A DNA stretch of 64,000 nucleotides, from contig JAGTXK010000239.1 of assembly GCA_019096195.1 (NCBI GenBank), forward strand, positions 124,001 to 188,000. The letters are read 5' to 3'. The translations under genes were made by a program, and so were the position numbers. The notes under the pieces are model-generated. The model saw only the letters and a program-made list of their open reading frames with translations, was not told where the DNA came from and ran no database searches. Source of the DNA: Boletus sp. NGJ. Its lineage: Eukaryota; Basidiomycota; Agaricomycetes; Boletales; Boletaceae. Positions 1-11,781 of this stretch are shown here, piece after piece. Every line of letters starts with the position of its first letter. Within the stretch, counting starts at the first letter, position 1.

Positions 1-210
1 TTCACGATCATGAGCTAGACAGCATACTCCATTCCTACAGTTTCCCCTCTTACGTGGCCGTTTGATACCACCCTGTGAGGAAGACGAGTAACCTTATAGT
101 ATTTTTTGGTGCAGACTGAGAAACTTGCGGAAGACATGCACGTAGCGCACGGATGGCTGTTTTGGAGTTCGATGTAATCTACATATACGCAGCATTGCAC
201 GGCCAGTGGT

Positions 211-840
211 CTAGTACACATACCCGAGTATCTTACCACCAACGTTTTTGCGACGAGCTTCCTCATGGTCCAAGATACCAGACGACGTCGTCTGTAAATC
301 CACGTTCCTTTAGGGTTGCCAATCACAATGGCTGCAATACGTACGAGGATGATGTGCCCGAACCCACGGGCAGGAAGGAGCAGGTTAACCCAGGACTCGA
401 TTTGGGTCACCTGGATGTTGAAACGAGGCGAGACCACGCCCGTCTTGTTGAGTCGGCCATTCAGCTGAATGACGATCTTTCCGGAACGATGGTCGTCGAT
501 GATCTCAAATTCACCGATGTAACCTATGAGGGAGTGGCCGGGTTAGTGATCGGGTTCGTCTGCTTGTAGACTCTAAAGCGGGCTTTGGGAGAGAGGGACA
601 CTCGCCATGGCGTTGCATCACACTGAGGAATTTAACAACGACCTTGGACGAAGGCCGGATCAGCACCTGGCGTTTGCCACGGCGCTCGGCGTTGACGATG
701 CTTCTCTGCAATGCCATCTAAATCCACAGCAATCTCGTGCGTTCAATAGACTCACGAGACAGTCGTTCTACATGGTGTGTCGGTGACTCGTCATGGATAT
801 ACAAAGTGTGGATACATACCAAGACAGAAACGCGGACCAT
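211..840 (-). CDS. RPS22: 40S ribosomal protein uS8 (S15a/S22)
   Basis: Component of the small ribosomal subunit. The minus strand gives four exons: 840-820 (MVRVSVL), one ending at 606 ([17 protein letters not shown] then [13 protein letters not shown]), 523-345 ([15 protein letters not shown] through the [11 protein letters not shown] signature) and 291-211 ([19 protein letters not shown] ending KILGYVY and a TAG stop). Assembled length is about 130 residues, the normal length for the family, and both termini match it. The start is the ATG at 840, because MVRVSVL is the conserved N-terminus. The second intron (605-524) begins GC rather than GT and ends AG; this is the only phase that joins QRHG to YIGEF. 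It is divergent from RPS17. The first residues of exon 2 (MALQRSI) differ slightly from the usual DAL, so that boundary is the least certain. Confidence 0.95.
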
Positions 841-1228
841 TTTGATTGAGGAAAGCCGGGAGCAGGGCGAGACGTTCTGGTGGGTAAGAACGAGCAGGTA
901 AGCCACATGCTCTGTCCGAGTGTCGTGATGCGTAGAGCAGCCACGAGTCAAGACAGAGGCTTTTTAGGCCAGGCGTCGAAAGCTCCGCGCACCGCCAACG
1001 TAGCACGAAACATTTGCTCACCTTGCGAGGGAGAGATGTGTGAGTCTTGAGATCGGTGACACGAGCGGGTGATGGACTGGGTAAGTGGTGGCTGTGATCG
1101 GCTGTATAGTACCACTCAGCCACATTTCGGGATTTTGCGAAAAGGCCTGCCAACTCATTGAGATAGACAGACACTACCAAAAGCCCCAACGACAACATCA
1201 ACGTCCTCGACGCCGACCATCAGTCACC
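841..1228. promoter_or_regulatory. Divergent promoter between RPS22 and RPS17
   Basis: A 388-bp interval separates the start codons of two head-to-head ribosomal protein genes. No open frame here looks real. The layout implies one shared control region giving matched expression of two small-subunit proteins. That is inferred from geometry; I could not assign specific factor-binding sites. Confidence 0.55.
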
Positions 1229-1902
1229 ATGGTAGGATCATGCGCGGGGTATGCTTGTTGTATGCTAATCGTGCTTTAGGGTCGTGTTCGCACCAAAACT
1301 ACCAAGAGAGCCTCCCGTGTGCTCATTGAAAAGTAGTGAGTGAAGCCTCGTTGCACGCCCTTTCTCGCCTGAAAGTTAATCCGCCATGTCCAGCTACCCG
1401 CGCCTCACGCTTGACTTCCACACCAACAAGCGTATCATCGATGAAGTCGTCAGTATCCCTACCCTTGTTCTTCCTCTCCGACTCCGATCTGGTCCTTGAC
1501 ACGTTTATTCTTTTGCTAGGCCGTCGTCCCCTCCAAGCGTCTCAGGAACAAGATCTCCGGTTTCACGACCCATCTCATGAAACGCATCCAACGTGGCCCC
1601 GTTCGCGGTATTTCTTTCAAGCTCCAAGAGGAGGAACGCGAGCGAAAGGACAATTATGTCCCCGAGGTCTCTGCGCTTGACACGAGCGCTACTGGACTCG
1701 AGTTGGATAATGACACTTCTGTGCGTCCCTCCGCCCGCATCCGAGATCAGGATGATGACTCATTGAATCGCTGAATCGGTAGGACATGCTCAAAGCCCTA
1801 AACTTTGACATACCGCACAGCGTCGTCCAGGTGACTCTTGCGCAACCCGAGCGGGCACCCCGTAGGGAGCGACGCAACGTGCCTGGTGCTGCGCGGTCAT
1901 AA
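1229..1902 (+). CDS. RPS17: 40S ribosomal protein eS17
   Basis: Small-subunit ribosomal protein. Exons: 1229-1231 (the ATG alone), 1280-1335 ([19 protein letters not shown]), 1394-1448 ([18 protein letters not shown]), 1520-1720 ([20 protein letters not shown] through the [20 protein letters not shown] signature to DNDTS) and 1783-1902 ([19 protein letters not shown] to PGAARS and TAA). The total is about 145 residues, as expected for fungal S17. An intron directly after the start codon is a common fungal ribosomal-protein feature; it runs 1232-1279 and carries a TGCTAAT-type branch point close to the acceptor. The acidic frame read through 1720-1774 is intron, since the family requires a join from NDTS to the DMLK segment. 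Confidence 0.95.
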
Positions 1903-2159
1903 AGGAGGCGAGGCATCAATTGCGTCTTTGTGACCAAGATGAATTTAATATGTTTACGCTGTATCCACGTCTGATTCTGCGACCGATGAAGATCAAAGTG
2001 GGACTATGCCATAAAGTTGGATTAACTGATGGTATACCATCGTTGAGAGTCCTCAGTGCGAACTGAATGTAAATTCCAAACATCGTTTCAGAAAACAATG
2101 CATGGAGTCGCCGAGAGCTTGGCCAAATACATACAAACACCACTCTCGACCTCCACCTC

Positions 2160-2738
2160 ATGGTCTCTCTCGCTCGGTACATCCGAAATATCCGCAGAAC
2201 GGGCATAAAGCAATGGTGGCATCAGATGCAGTACATCGGTGACGCCAAAGCTGGCACTATCGTCGGAACCGACCAGTACGCCGCCTCCTGCAGTGTCCAT
2301 CGCACAACTGACCAACCCGTTCGGCCAGGTTCGGCAACCGGTACTTTGAGAACCTGAACCCCGACGACGAAGTCCCTGGTACGTTCCCTGCGCGCTCACA
2401 AGATACCTGCTGACTGCCTCTCGATCAGGTCGTCACAGATGGGTCGATTTTGCACAACATTATAACAATGCGACGCAGGTCCCTCCCGAATGGCATTCGT
2501 GGCTTCAGCACATCCGACAGCTTCCACCGACGGAGGACGAGATTGTGAAGAATGCTTCTCCGCCGTGGAAAGCAGTAAGTCCTTTTTTTTTTTTTTCCAT
2601 CATCACGCTCGTTGACATGTCTTCAACGAACAGCCGTGGGTTGAAAACTTGACGGGGACACGGGGTGCGTACCGGCCATACAACACGGTCGTGCCGAAAA
2701 TCAACGCCTGGCAACCAAAGGTCGCGGCTCGGGGATAA
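2160..2738 (+). CDS. NDUFA12: NADH:ubiquinone oxidoreductase subunit NDUFA12 (B17.2 family)
   Basis: Accessory subunit of mitochondrial respiratory complex I. Exons: 2160-2275 (MVSLARYIRNIRRTGIKQWW, then MQYIGDAKAGTIVGTDQ), 2329-2378 (FGNRYFENLNPDDEVPG), 2429-2574 (RHRWVDFAQHYNNATQVPPE, then WHSWLQHIRQLPPTEDEIV to PPWKA) and 2634-2738 (PWVENLTGTRGAYRPYNTV to VAARG and TAA). Family hallmarks are GDAKAGTLVGTD, RWVDFAQHYNATQVPPEWH and the Y-P-Y-NTV-PKI tail. Length is about 138 residues, typical for fungi. The third intron contains a long pyrimidine tract (about 16 T) after the donor. All junctions keep phase with GT-AG ends. Confidence 0.94.
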
Positions 2739-2850
2739 GCACGAAACTGCATAGTCTAGTCATAATCTCCATGTTTGCATCGGGCTATTGTACAGAGAAA
2801 GTCGTTCTTGCCCTTGCTGTTGCCGTGTGGCAAATGGCATTCTGATCATC

Positions 2851-2983
2851 GGTCCTGTAGTGTAGTGGTCTATCACTTGGGATTTTGACTTCTTCACGAT
2901 GATAGGTTTCCAAAAGCTTTCTTCGCGACTGAGCTGCAGGCCGGTAGATTCTCAAAATCCAGGTTCAAACCCTGGCAGGACCT
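2851..2983 (+). tRNA. tRNA-Gln (anticodon UUG) with a 60-nt intron
   Basis: The acceptor strands GGTCCTG (2851-2857) and CAGGACC (2976-2982) pair perfectly. The anticodon stem is TGGGA (2878-2882) with TCTCA (2950-2954), the anticodon is TTG at 2885-2887, and the T arm is CCAGG-TTCAAAC-CCTGG. The intron, 2889-2948, lies after position 37, the canonical site. At 60 nt it is long for a nuclear tRNA intron. The internal B box GGTTCAAACC is intact and a T run follows the gene, so it looks functional. Confidence 0.93.
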
Positions 2984-2987
2984 TGTC

Positions 2988-2994
2988 TTTTTTT
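2988..2994 (+). terminator. RNA polymerase III terminator of tRNA-Gln
   Basis: Seven consecutive T residues begin five bases after the discriminator base of the tRNA, the standard Pol III termination signal. Confidence 0.85.
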
Positions 2995-3351
2995 ACTCTC
3001 TACGTTTTGGGCAGCCAATAATTGTACATCCAACTGGTCAAAGTTGTCCTTGGCAAACATCCCCTAAGGTACTTTGCTTTGTGTCCAAAAAAAAACTTGA
3101 AAGCGGCGGTGGCAACATTCGACTTTGGCGTCACGGCGAACTACACGCGTCACTGGCATTCGTATACTTTTGCTCACTTTCCATGTAGACATAATCATGG
3201 CATGGGATCAGGGGTATGTCGACCATGAAATTATAAAAAAAAAAAGTCCCAGAGACAATAACGGAAAACTAGGATAAGCATACAAAAAAATACCATCTAT
3301 CCGTGACGTCCATGCACCAAAACACCGCGCACACAACATAGCTCGCGCGCA
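2995..3351. other. Intergenic, no gene seen
   Basis: This interval lies between the tRNA and the 3' end of the flippase gene. The short frames here show no family resemblance. It holds A-rich runs near 3233-3245 and 3286-3292 that may belong to the 3' untranslated region of the flippase. Confidence 0.5.
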
Positions 3352-6300
3352 TCAATACCCCGAGGGCTTCGCACCCCCCGACGTATCATACGCCCGAATC
3401 ACCCTCGCTTGGTCCATCTTCCCCACTTCATTGCCACCCTCCGTCTGACTAAACGCAAACCCGCGATTCCGCCGCATCCGCTGCACAGCCCGCACCTTTT
3501 TGATCGCCTTTTGAAACTGCTCCTGCCGTGGTCGGTAGTCCGGAATGTTGTACTTTTGCAGCTCTTGCGCAATGTGGTACGGTCGCGGGTGGTACGTCCG
3601 TCGATAGTATTTCCACGCCAGATCCCGCGCGAGGCAGACGACCGGTAAGAGCAGGAGCGTAAAGTAAAAGACGGCGTCCGTCCAGAGACGTGGTACGAGC
3701 CCAGCGTATTCAGTCGAGAAGCCGATGGCGGGCGCGACCAGGGCGTAGAGCGGAAGAAAGATCATCGTGAACACGAACGAGCCTGGGATGGCAGCAACCG
3801 TGTACTTGGTCCACAAACTAAAAAGGGCATTTCTTCAGTATGGGTGCAAGGGACGAAATCAGGACGCACTCCGAGATCAACGCGGCCTTGCCGAGCACGG
3901 TCAACAGCACAGCGAGATACAATGCCGTGCCCCAGAACCAATGCCCCGAATCCAACCCCGTAACCTGCTTCAAATCACCCCAAAAGAGAATGACCGAAAA
4001 GCCAAATAGAATCTGTCGTCATTTGTCAGTCTCCCTCTCACACCCATACATACCCACAAATACGCACCAGGCTATGATACAGCGCGTTACCAACCCACTG
4101 CCAAAACGCCATCTTGGTGAAAAACACATTCTTTTGTCCGAGCGAATACAGCTGCGGATACCGATCCAACACCCGCGCCGACACGAACTGATCAAAAATC
4201 CCGATCACGAGCGGTGGGAGGACAGTGAAGATGACGTTGTAAAATGAGATCGTCCAGGATTCGTAGGCGATCTGCCCCGAAAAGTTGTTGAAAAAGGAAT
4301 ACTGTAGCACGTCGACGTCAGCGAGAACCCAAACGTCGGCAGTGATGAGAGGTGTACCCAAAATTGCGTCATGTAGAGCGTAATGTTTTTGTAAAACGAA
4401 TCTAGAAACCCTTATCAATCCCCGTGGATCAAAGAACGACAATGTCGCGCCGACGTACAGAGAATGAGCTTAGATAGTCGTTGATAACTCCATGCGCCAT
4501 GCACGAGCAACAACTTTCTCAGATATCGAAATTGCGAGATCGCAATGTCGGCCGAACGTGCTGCTTGGAGACCCTAGCGCACAAAGCGTGCGTTCAGACT
4601 ACACGACGACGGCCATCCAAGCGACACTTACCTCGACGCCGGAAATGCCCACTCCAACATGTGCCGCCTGGATCATACTCACATCATTCGCACCATCCCC
4701 GATCGCGAGCAAGATCGCGTTCTGATTCTTCTTGACGAGCTTGACCACGAGCGCTTTTTGCAACGGTGACACGCGGCCTGCCAAGAAGAAGAAAAAAACA
4801 ATCGAAAACGCAGACACGCAGAAAAAAGCACACGGCGTTGTCAGTCCTCGACAACCCATCGAGATAGGGAACGACGCACAGCAAATGACCGCTTTACACA
4901 GCAACGCCAACTCCAAAAACGACTTGGATATCTCCTTTTCGAGCGCAAACGTCAGACTCTTGCCGTCTATGTCGCACGTCGTGAGCTCACCGTGAACCAA
5001 AAGGGAACATCACGACCCACCAATGATCAACGCCAAGTCCTCCTGCTCCCCACTACTTCTTTGATTCTTGATTGCACTGAGTCGTTTCGAAATAAACTCG
5101 GCTGTCTCGTGCGCTGACTCTTCGTTGACGATCACCTACCACACTTTCATCAACGATCCCCCTCCAAAAAAAAAAAACGAAATGACGACACACCAAATTC
5201 ATGCTCTCTCCAATCAACCGACAACTCATCCCTATATTAATCGCCGTCTCCTGTCGATCCCCCGTCAACACCCAAATCTTGATCCCCGCCATCTGCAACG
5301 TGTGTATCGTATCTGGCACGCCTTCCTGCAGCTTGTCCTCGATCGCCGTCGCTCCGAGCAAAAACATATCTTTTTCGATCAGCTCGGCGGCCCGGTCGAG
5401 CGCTTCGCCGCGCCCGTTGATGGTGGCGGCAGCTTGGGTGTAAATGGTGGCCCACTGAGCGTATTCGGCGGGGGGGATGTCGCGGTAGGCGATGCAGAGC
5501 GTGCGGAGACCGTCGGTGGCATAGTCCTGTCGTCGTCGTCGTCGGTCAGGATAGGAAAACAATAGGCAAGGACGCGGAACGGACCTCGAGATGCGAGAGG
5601 GTCTTTTCCGTAAACAACTGGTGCTTGCCCAACCGCTCGCAAATGACCGTGTCCGCGCCTTTGCAGTACAACTTGATTTTGCCGTCCGGTGCGCGCACGA
5701 CCGTCGACATGCGCTTCCGCGTCGAATTAAACTCGCACACGTTCAAGATCTCGTACTCGACTGTCTGCCCTTGGATGTATACAAACACCGACTTGGGCTT
5801 TCGAGTCTACGACCCATGCCACGCATCGATCAGGAGATGGAGAAAAATGTGAAAACGAACGCCCCACGCACATGAAATTGATACCCCAACAACTCGGCAC
5901 CCGCCACGAGCGCCGCCTCGTCCGGACTACTCGCCTGATAATGCGTCTTTCCATCCCTCACCTCCGGAATAACCGTATGGCAAACCGCCAAGAGAGACAT
6001 AAATTCGTGGGCAACTTCTCTCTCCCTCAACACTGCGGCCCCGTCCGACATCGACGTCGACTCCATCCCAAACGGGTCCTTGGATACCTTGCCCGAGGTC
6101 GAGCTCGACGTGGAGGTCCCCGTCCCCTCGAGGACCCGCTTCAAATCATCAAATGTCCGCCAACTCTCCTTGACGCCCTCTTCGTCCCGCTCAGCGCCTG
6201 CTTTCCGGCTCTCGTCCACCTCCTCGGCATACACCACGCCACCGATACTCGCACATTTGAACTCCATCTCGTTCCGCGTCAAGGTGCCGGTCTTGTCTGA

Positions 6301-8277
6301 AAAAATGAACTCGATCTGGCCGAGTTCTTCGACAAGAGACGAGGTGCGGCAGAGGGCGGGGGTGTCGGTGTGGGCGTAGTACATATCGAGGTCCGAGTTG
6401 ATGAGTGCTGCTTGTTGGAATTTGACGACTTCCATGGTGACAATGAGGGAGATGGGGATGAGATTGTTGTAGAGGATGATGAACGTGAGAATGTCTGTCG
6501 TGATCAAATTAGTTTGAGTCGATCAGAGGAAAAATTACACGAGACCTTCTGCAAACATCCTGGCTGGTAGTTTTGTCTTCTGGTCAGAACAAGATGACAC
6601 ACAAAGAAAGAAGCCGACGAACCTTTACCCGAAAATGTACTCGGTTCAGAGAGGTACCACTGTGAACTGGAGAGAAACCACTGAACGGATCGGTGAATGG
6701 CAGCGCTGACAAGTTGCGGAGCAACTTACCGTGTTGATGCTTGCACCAATCGTGGATCCCACAGACAAGGCGAGGAGAAAGAGGAAGAGGAAGATGATGT
6801 GCACATTGACCTGCTTCTCTACTGCGGTTCCTCTTGATCGGCGCAGCCCTACAGTATGCCAAGGATGACAAAAACGAGTCAGGGGGAGGGAAGGGAACTC
6901 ACGTGGCGTTCCGCATGAGTTTTGTTTCGTGGCCGGTAAACACGACGATGCCATATATCCATGGGGTATTTCGTAGTTGTGCACCGCGCAAGAGCATTTG
7001 GTCGGGACCGAGAGGGATTTGGCGAGGGACGCCTGCGTCAGATAGGAGCTCGAGAGTGCCCTCATAAGTATACAGGGAATTGTTGGGTTGTTCGGATCTG
7101 AGACAACCGTGGAGGGGTGCAATAAGGAGAGGGGAGGTAAGTGCAGTGGTAGAAGGGGATCCTTGTTTGATTTTGAGATTGGTTTCGCTAGGAGGGTATG
7201 GGATGATGCGCATCAAGGACAAAACAAGACGCACCCGTCGAGGTTGGAAGTTTCGATGAAACAGATACCCTCTGGTTCAGATGAGGAGATGAGTACGAGA
7301 TCAGCGGGGATGAACTCGTCAGACTCGACGCGGACGATGTCTCCGACGCAAACGTCTTTCCATTTGCGTAGCTCAAAGGTAGAGGATTGGGAGAGTACCT
7401 TGGTAAAGCGGGCGTTGAGCTCCGAGTCGGATTGGTGACGTTTCTGGAACAAGGTGAGGGCAAATCAGGGGAAGCGAGGAAGGGACTGACGAGGTCTTCT
7501 TGGACCTCCTTGAAGGCGGAAGCGAGGAGAACGACTGCGAGTGGCGCGATGGTGGTGTACTGATTTGTGGGGGAGACGTTTGGTATCTGCTGGATGCAGG
7601 CGGTGAAGAGGAAGAATATATTGGCGTATTTGGAGAATTGCTCTGTGGGTGGGTGAGTTGGCAGCGGTGTGTGTGCAACGTTGAAGGGTGTTACCTTTGA
7701 GGAATTTGGGCAGAAAAGTGGCTGCGTTGTACTTGCTGGTGGAAACCACGTTGTCACCAAAGTCGTCGTTCATGAGCGGGTTGTTGAGCGCTATCACACG
7801 TTCGCCGGTGAGGACGACCTCCCTGTCCCATGGCCATTTCCACTTCTTGCGTCTGCGCGGCTTTGGCGTGGTGTGGTTGGACGGGACGCCTGGGAAGGAC
7901 ACGCTGCTCTGGAAAGGGTCCGCTGACCAGCCCTGGGGTCGGCTGGTGCGGGGTAGCGAGACGGTGGAGGGTCCGAGACCGGCGGGGAGAGCTGCGGCAT
8001 GGGCGAGGGGGAGGCCACTCTCCTGAGAGCGCGTCGGGAAGAGGTGATCAGCTGGCGGAGGAGCGGAATCGAACAGATCCTCCTCGTCGTCGAAAAATGG
8101 GTCCATCGTGCTCGTCGGCGGGTAATTCAGCGATCGGGTGTTTGCAGCGGGATTGGCGCTGTGCACCAGCTGCGCGAACGACTCCTCCGAGTTCATGGGT
8201 TTCTCGTCGTCGTCGTCGTCGTTGTCGTCGTCGTCGTCGTTGTCGTGAGTATCTGAATTGTCCTCCAGCGTAAGCAC
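3352..8277 (-). CDS. DRS2: P4-ATPase, aminophospholipid flippase of the Drs2 type
   Basis: Multi-exon ATP-driven flippase that moves phosphatidylserine and phosphatidylethanolamine to the cytosolic leaflet, classically at the trans-Golgi. Reading the minus strand: an acidic, proline-rich cytosolic N-terminus (8277 to about 7700); an actuator region with [17 protein letters not shown] and the LDG/ETNLK motif split by an intron near 7240; the P4 hallmark LIPISL (about 6450); the phosphorylation site SDKTGT (Asp codon 6297-6295); [11 protein letters not shown] in the nucleotide-binding domain (about 5660); the hinge [19 protein letters not shown] (4700-4645); then paired membrane spans and a basic C-terminal tail ending GGAKPSGY. 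All catalytic motifs of a working P4-ATPase are present. The start may be 8277, or the methionine at about 8196 (MNSEESF) after an Asp/Asn run. It is divergent from RPL14. Confidence 0.92.
8203..8246. repeat. Trinucleotide (TCG)n microsatellite
   Basis: Near-perfect TCG/TTG repeat. On the minus strand it encodes an Asp/Asn homopolymer at the extreme N-terminus of the flippase frame. A related (CGA)n tract lies at about 8375-8400, in the promoter shared with RPL14. Confidence 0.8.
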
Positions 8278-8419
8278 TCGAGTGCTATTTTTGCTCCGCT
8301 GACCTCACACACATTATTACATTGTTGTCACCTGTTTGGCATACCTCAGATCCTGAATATTCGACAGCCACATCGACGACGACGACAACGACGACGACCG
8401 ACCCCTCCATCCTCAAGAC
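8278..8419. promoter_or_regulatory. Compact divergent promoter, DRS2 / RPL14
   Basis: Only 142 bp separates the longest possible flippase start (8277, minus) from the RPL14 start (8420, plus). The interval contains a CGA/CAA repeat. If the flippase starts instead at about 8196 the spacer is about 220 bp. Shared regulation is inferred from the layout. Confidence 0.5.
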
Positions 8420-9033
8420 ATGTCCGTGAGTCTCTCTTGTTGCCCTCCACTCTCCCGCCCGTGTCCTCTGTGTCTTGACGGGCCAGTGCGGGCTGGATGG
8501 ACCATACCGCGTCCGGATGTGTTGACACGACTTGCAGGACTCCAACTTTGCACGCTTCGTCGAGGTCGGACGAGGTCTGTCGCACCCTCCTTTATTGCTT
8601 TTGCATGCTCACCCATCCCAGTCGTCCTCCTCAACGCTGGCCCCTCCACCGGTAAAATCGCCGTCATCGCCGAAATCATCGACCACAACCGGGTAACTAG
8701 CCCTCTTCTCCGTCCTTTCCCTCGCTCATCCTCTCCAAGGCAGTCATCGACGGCCCCACCACCTCCGTCCCCCGCCAATCCTTCCCCTACCGCCATCTCT
8801 CCCTCACCCCCCTCCGTCTCACCAAGCTCCCCCGCGGCGCTCGCTCCGGCGTCATCCGCAAACAACTCGAAAAAGAGGGCACCATCGCCAAGTGGGAAAG
8901 CTCGGCATGGGCAAAGAAACGCGCTGCCATCCAGAAGCGGCGCTCGCTGAACGACTTTGCACGCTTCGAGGTCATGTTGGCGAAAAAGGCGAGAAGGGAC
9001 GTCGTTCGCAAGGCCCTGGCAAAGGCTGCATGA
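8420..9033 (+). CDS. RPL14: 60S ribosomal protein eL14
   Basis: Large-subunit ribosomal protein. Exons read MS, then DSNFARFVEVGR, then VVLLNAGPSTGKIAVIAEII with DHNR, then AVIDGPTTSVPRQSFPYRHL onward to FEVMLAKKARRDVVRKALAK and a TGA at 9031-9033. The KOW-like N-terminal segment (VEVGRVVLLNxGPxxGKxAVI), the VDGP step and the basic C-terminal helix are family hallmarks. Introns are GT-AG and in phase (after ATGTCC; after the GGACGAG of EVGR; after AACCGG). Length is about 140 residues, normal for the family. Confidence 0.93.
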
Positions 9034-9138
9034 GTGTCGTACTAGGTTACTGTTGCATTACACATGAATATATAGCACCATGCTCGCCACTTCCCTTTCG
9101 AGTGACTTGACCACATCCACCTCCTCGACGTCCACGAC

Positions 9139-11781
9139 ATGCCCGTCGTCCAGTTTGCGCCCTTTGCGTCCCTCGTCCAGCCCGCCTTCTGGCATGAACT
9201 CACAGGACTCAAAATCGACGTCCTTCGTCTCTCCCAAGACTCCCTCTCCCTCTCCGCCTCGTATTCCGTCGGTCGCTCCATCAGAGATCGCGAAACCGGC
9301 CAGGACATCGCTCTAGGATGTAATCTCTCCCTCGGGGCAGATGCGTTCGTGGACACACCCACGTACGTCCCCATCGCCCCCCATCGATCCTGCTCACCAT
9401 CGATACAGCATCTCTCCCTTGTCTGTCTCGGCGCGTGGCGTGTTCAAGAACTTCAACACAATCGAAGACTTCAAGGCCGCAGATAAAGCCGCCCTCTTCA
9501 ACACCGTCGCCGAAGAGGTGCGCTATCTCATTTTCTATCACCCCGTTGCGTAGCTCACGCACACACGCCCAGATATGGTCGGGCATCATCGACCACAAGG
9601 ACGCCTCGAAACTCAATCAGTTCCTTCTCATCACCTTTGCTGACCTCAAGAAATACCAATATTACTACTGGTTCGCGTTCCCCGCGTTCGTCGCCAAGCC
9701 TGCCTGGGAGATCGCAGAGGACGGCTGGAAGGCTGCCGAGGCTCAGCTCAGTCCAACTCAGGTAACGACGTCCTCCTCTCGCCTGCGTGCACACAGTCAT
9801 TTAAACGCCGGCATAGCTCTCATCGATCTTCAACACACTCCATACAGAGACGAAACCGTATTTCGTCGTCAAGCTCACCGGTGACGCGGCAGAGTTACAC
9901 GCGATCGACCAAGCTGACGCGCTCCTTGCAAGCAACGATTCTCAATCCGTGCGTCTCCGCTCTCACATCTGTTGATCCACACACCCAACCATGCCTTGAG
10001 CAGATCATCATCGGCTTCCTGGACCCTTCTGCCTCGCCCGAGAACCCAGGCTGGCCACTTCGCAACCTCCTCGCCTACCTCCACGCCCTCTACCCATCCC
10101 ACACCGCCACCCTGCGCGTGCTCTGCTGGCGCGATGGCGAGCTCCCTGCGCCCGGAAAGTCGTGGAAGTCCCGCTTTTGGCGTCGTGTCGCACGCAGGCA
10201 GTGATGACCCCTCCACCAAACCCACTGCGCTCGGCTGGGAACGCCATCCAACGACCAACAAACTCAGTGCACGTATGGCCGACTTAGCGCCTATGATGGA
10301 TCCGACGAGGTAGCCATTGCTCTTTTTTGGTCGTACGCCTCCTAACGCGTCGTTCATGCGTTGTGTGACAGGCTCGCTGACCAAGCCGTCGATTTGAACT
10401 TGAAGCTCATGCGGTGGCGCATTCTGCCCGCGCTTGACCTTGAAAAAGTCGCTTCGACGAGGTGTCTTCTCCTTGGCGCGGGCACGCTCGGGTGCTACGT
10501 CGCTCGTACGCTCATGGTGCGTGCTCTCACCCTCTCCCCATCACATACCCCGCCCACTCTTGATTTCAGGGTTGGGGCGTCCGCACAATCACGTTCGTCG
10601 ATTCCTCCCGCGTCTCCTTCTCCAACCCCGTCCGCCAGCCCCTCTTTGAATTCGAAGATTGTCTCAACGGCGGTAAACCCAAAGCTGCCTGTGCAGCGGA
10701 CCGACTCAAGAAGATATTTCCCGGTGTCGTGCGTTTCCATTCGTTACGCATACACACATATGCACTGACTCCGTACCACCAGAACGCGACCGGCTACCAA
10801 CTCTCGATACCCATGCCAGGACATCCAATACCCCCTGCGTCGGTCGCACAGGCGCAGAAAGATGTCGAACAGCTCGAGGCACTGTTTGATACACATGATG
10901 CGGTGTTTTTGCTCATGGACTCGCGCGAGAGTCGGTGGTTACCGACGGTGTTGGGCGCGGCCAAGGGCAAGGTATGTCCGACTTCTTCGTTGCTACGTAT
11001 TTAGGTTGGCTGACACACCGATGGCACGACAGATCGTCCTGAACGCTGCGTTGGGGTTCGACACGTACCTCGTGATGCGGCATGGTGCCCGCGCCACTAC
11101 GTCAAATCCGAAACCAAACGCTCCGCGATTGGGATGCTATTATTGTAACGATATCGTCGCGCCTGCGGACGTACGTGTCTTGCTCCCTTTGATCCCTGTG
11201 CGCGTCACGCTGAGCATTCTACATTTCCCCAGTCCCTCACCGATCGTACGCTCGACCAGATGTGCACCGTCACTCGACCGGGTCTCGCCTCAATTGCGTC
11301 GTCGACCGCCGTCGAGCTCCTCGTATCGCTCCTGCAACATCCGGATGGGTGAGCCACATCCCATCATCTCTCTCATCCACCGCTCCTTCATCTCACGTCG
11401 TTCACACCACGTAGCCTGCACGCTCCCCCCCCGCCACCTCAAACCCAAACCCAAACGCCCACCGCCGATGCCGACGCCTCCACATCCACTGGCGTCCTCG
11501 GCCTCGTCCCGCACCAACTCCGGGGCTTTCTCGCCCAATTCCGCACGCTCCTCATCACGGGAGCCGCGTACGACCGCTGTACCGGCTGCTGCGAGACTGT
11601 GTTACGGGCGTACGAGACCGAGGGGTTTGCGATGCTTCTGCGGGCGTTCAACGAGATGGGGTATTTGGAGGCGCTGACGGGGTTGGATCGGTTGTACGAT
11701 GAGGCGGATAAGGCGCTGGAGAGCGTGGATTGGGAGGAGGAGGAAGGGGAGGAAGGGGAAGGGCCCGGGGAGGCTGTGTAG
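9139..11781 (+). CDS. ATG7: Autophagy E1-like activating enzyme Atg7
   Basis: E1-like enzyme that adenylates and then thioesterifies Atg8 and Atg12 before transfer to Atg3 or Atg10, in the cytosol. The N-terminal domain begins [20 protein letters not shown], the conserved Atg7 start, so the ATG at 9139 is chosen. The C-terminal half carries [20 protein letters not shown] followed by the nucleotide-binding [14 protein letters not shown]; the metal/ATP residues [49 protein letters not shown]; the zinc-ligand pair CYYC with a second pair CTGCC near 11585; and the catalytic cysteine in [10 protein letters not shown] (codon 11263-11265). The tail is acidic ([12 protein letters not shown]) before the stop at 11781. 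About ten short introns interrupt it; several boundaries near 9,360-10,380 are approximate. Confidence 0.92.

Noticed and set aside
1577-1774. RPS17 exon 4 read on as one frame to 1774
   Set aside because: The last about 18 residues ([17 protein letters not shown]) come from the intron; the family C-terminus is found in the exon at 1783-1902.
8787-9011. Minus-strand frame over RPL14
   Set aside because: Antisense shadow of the RPL14 last exon.
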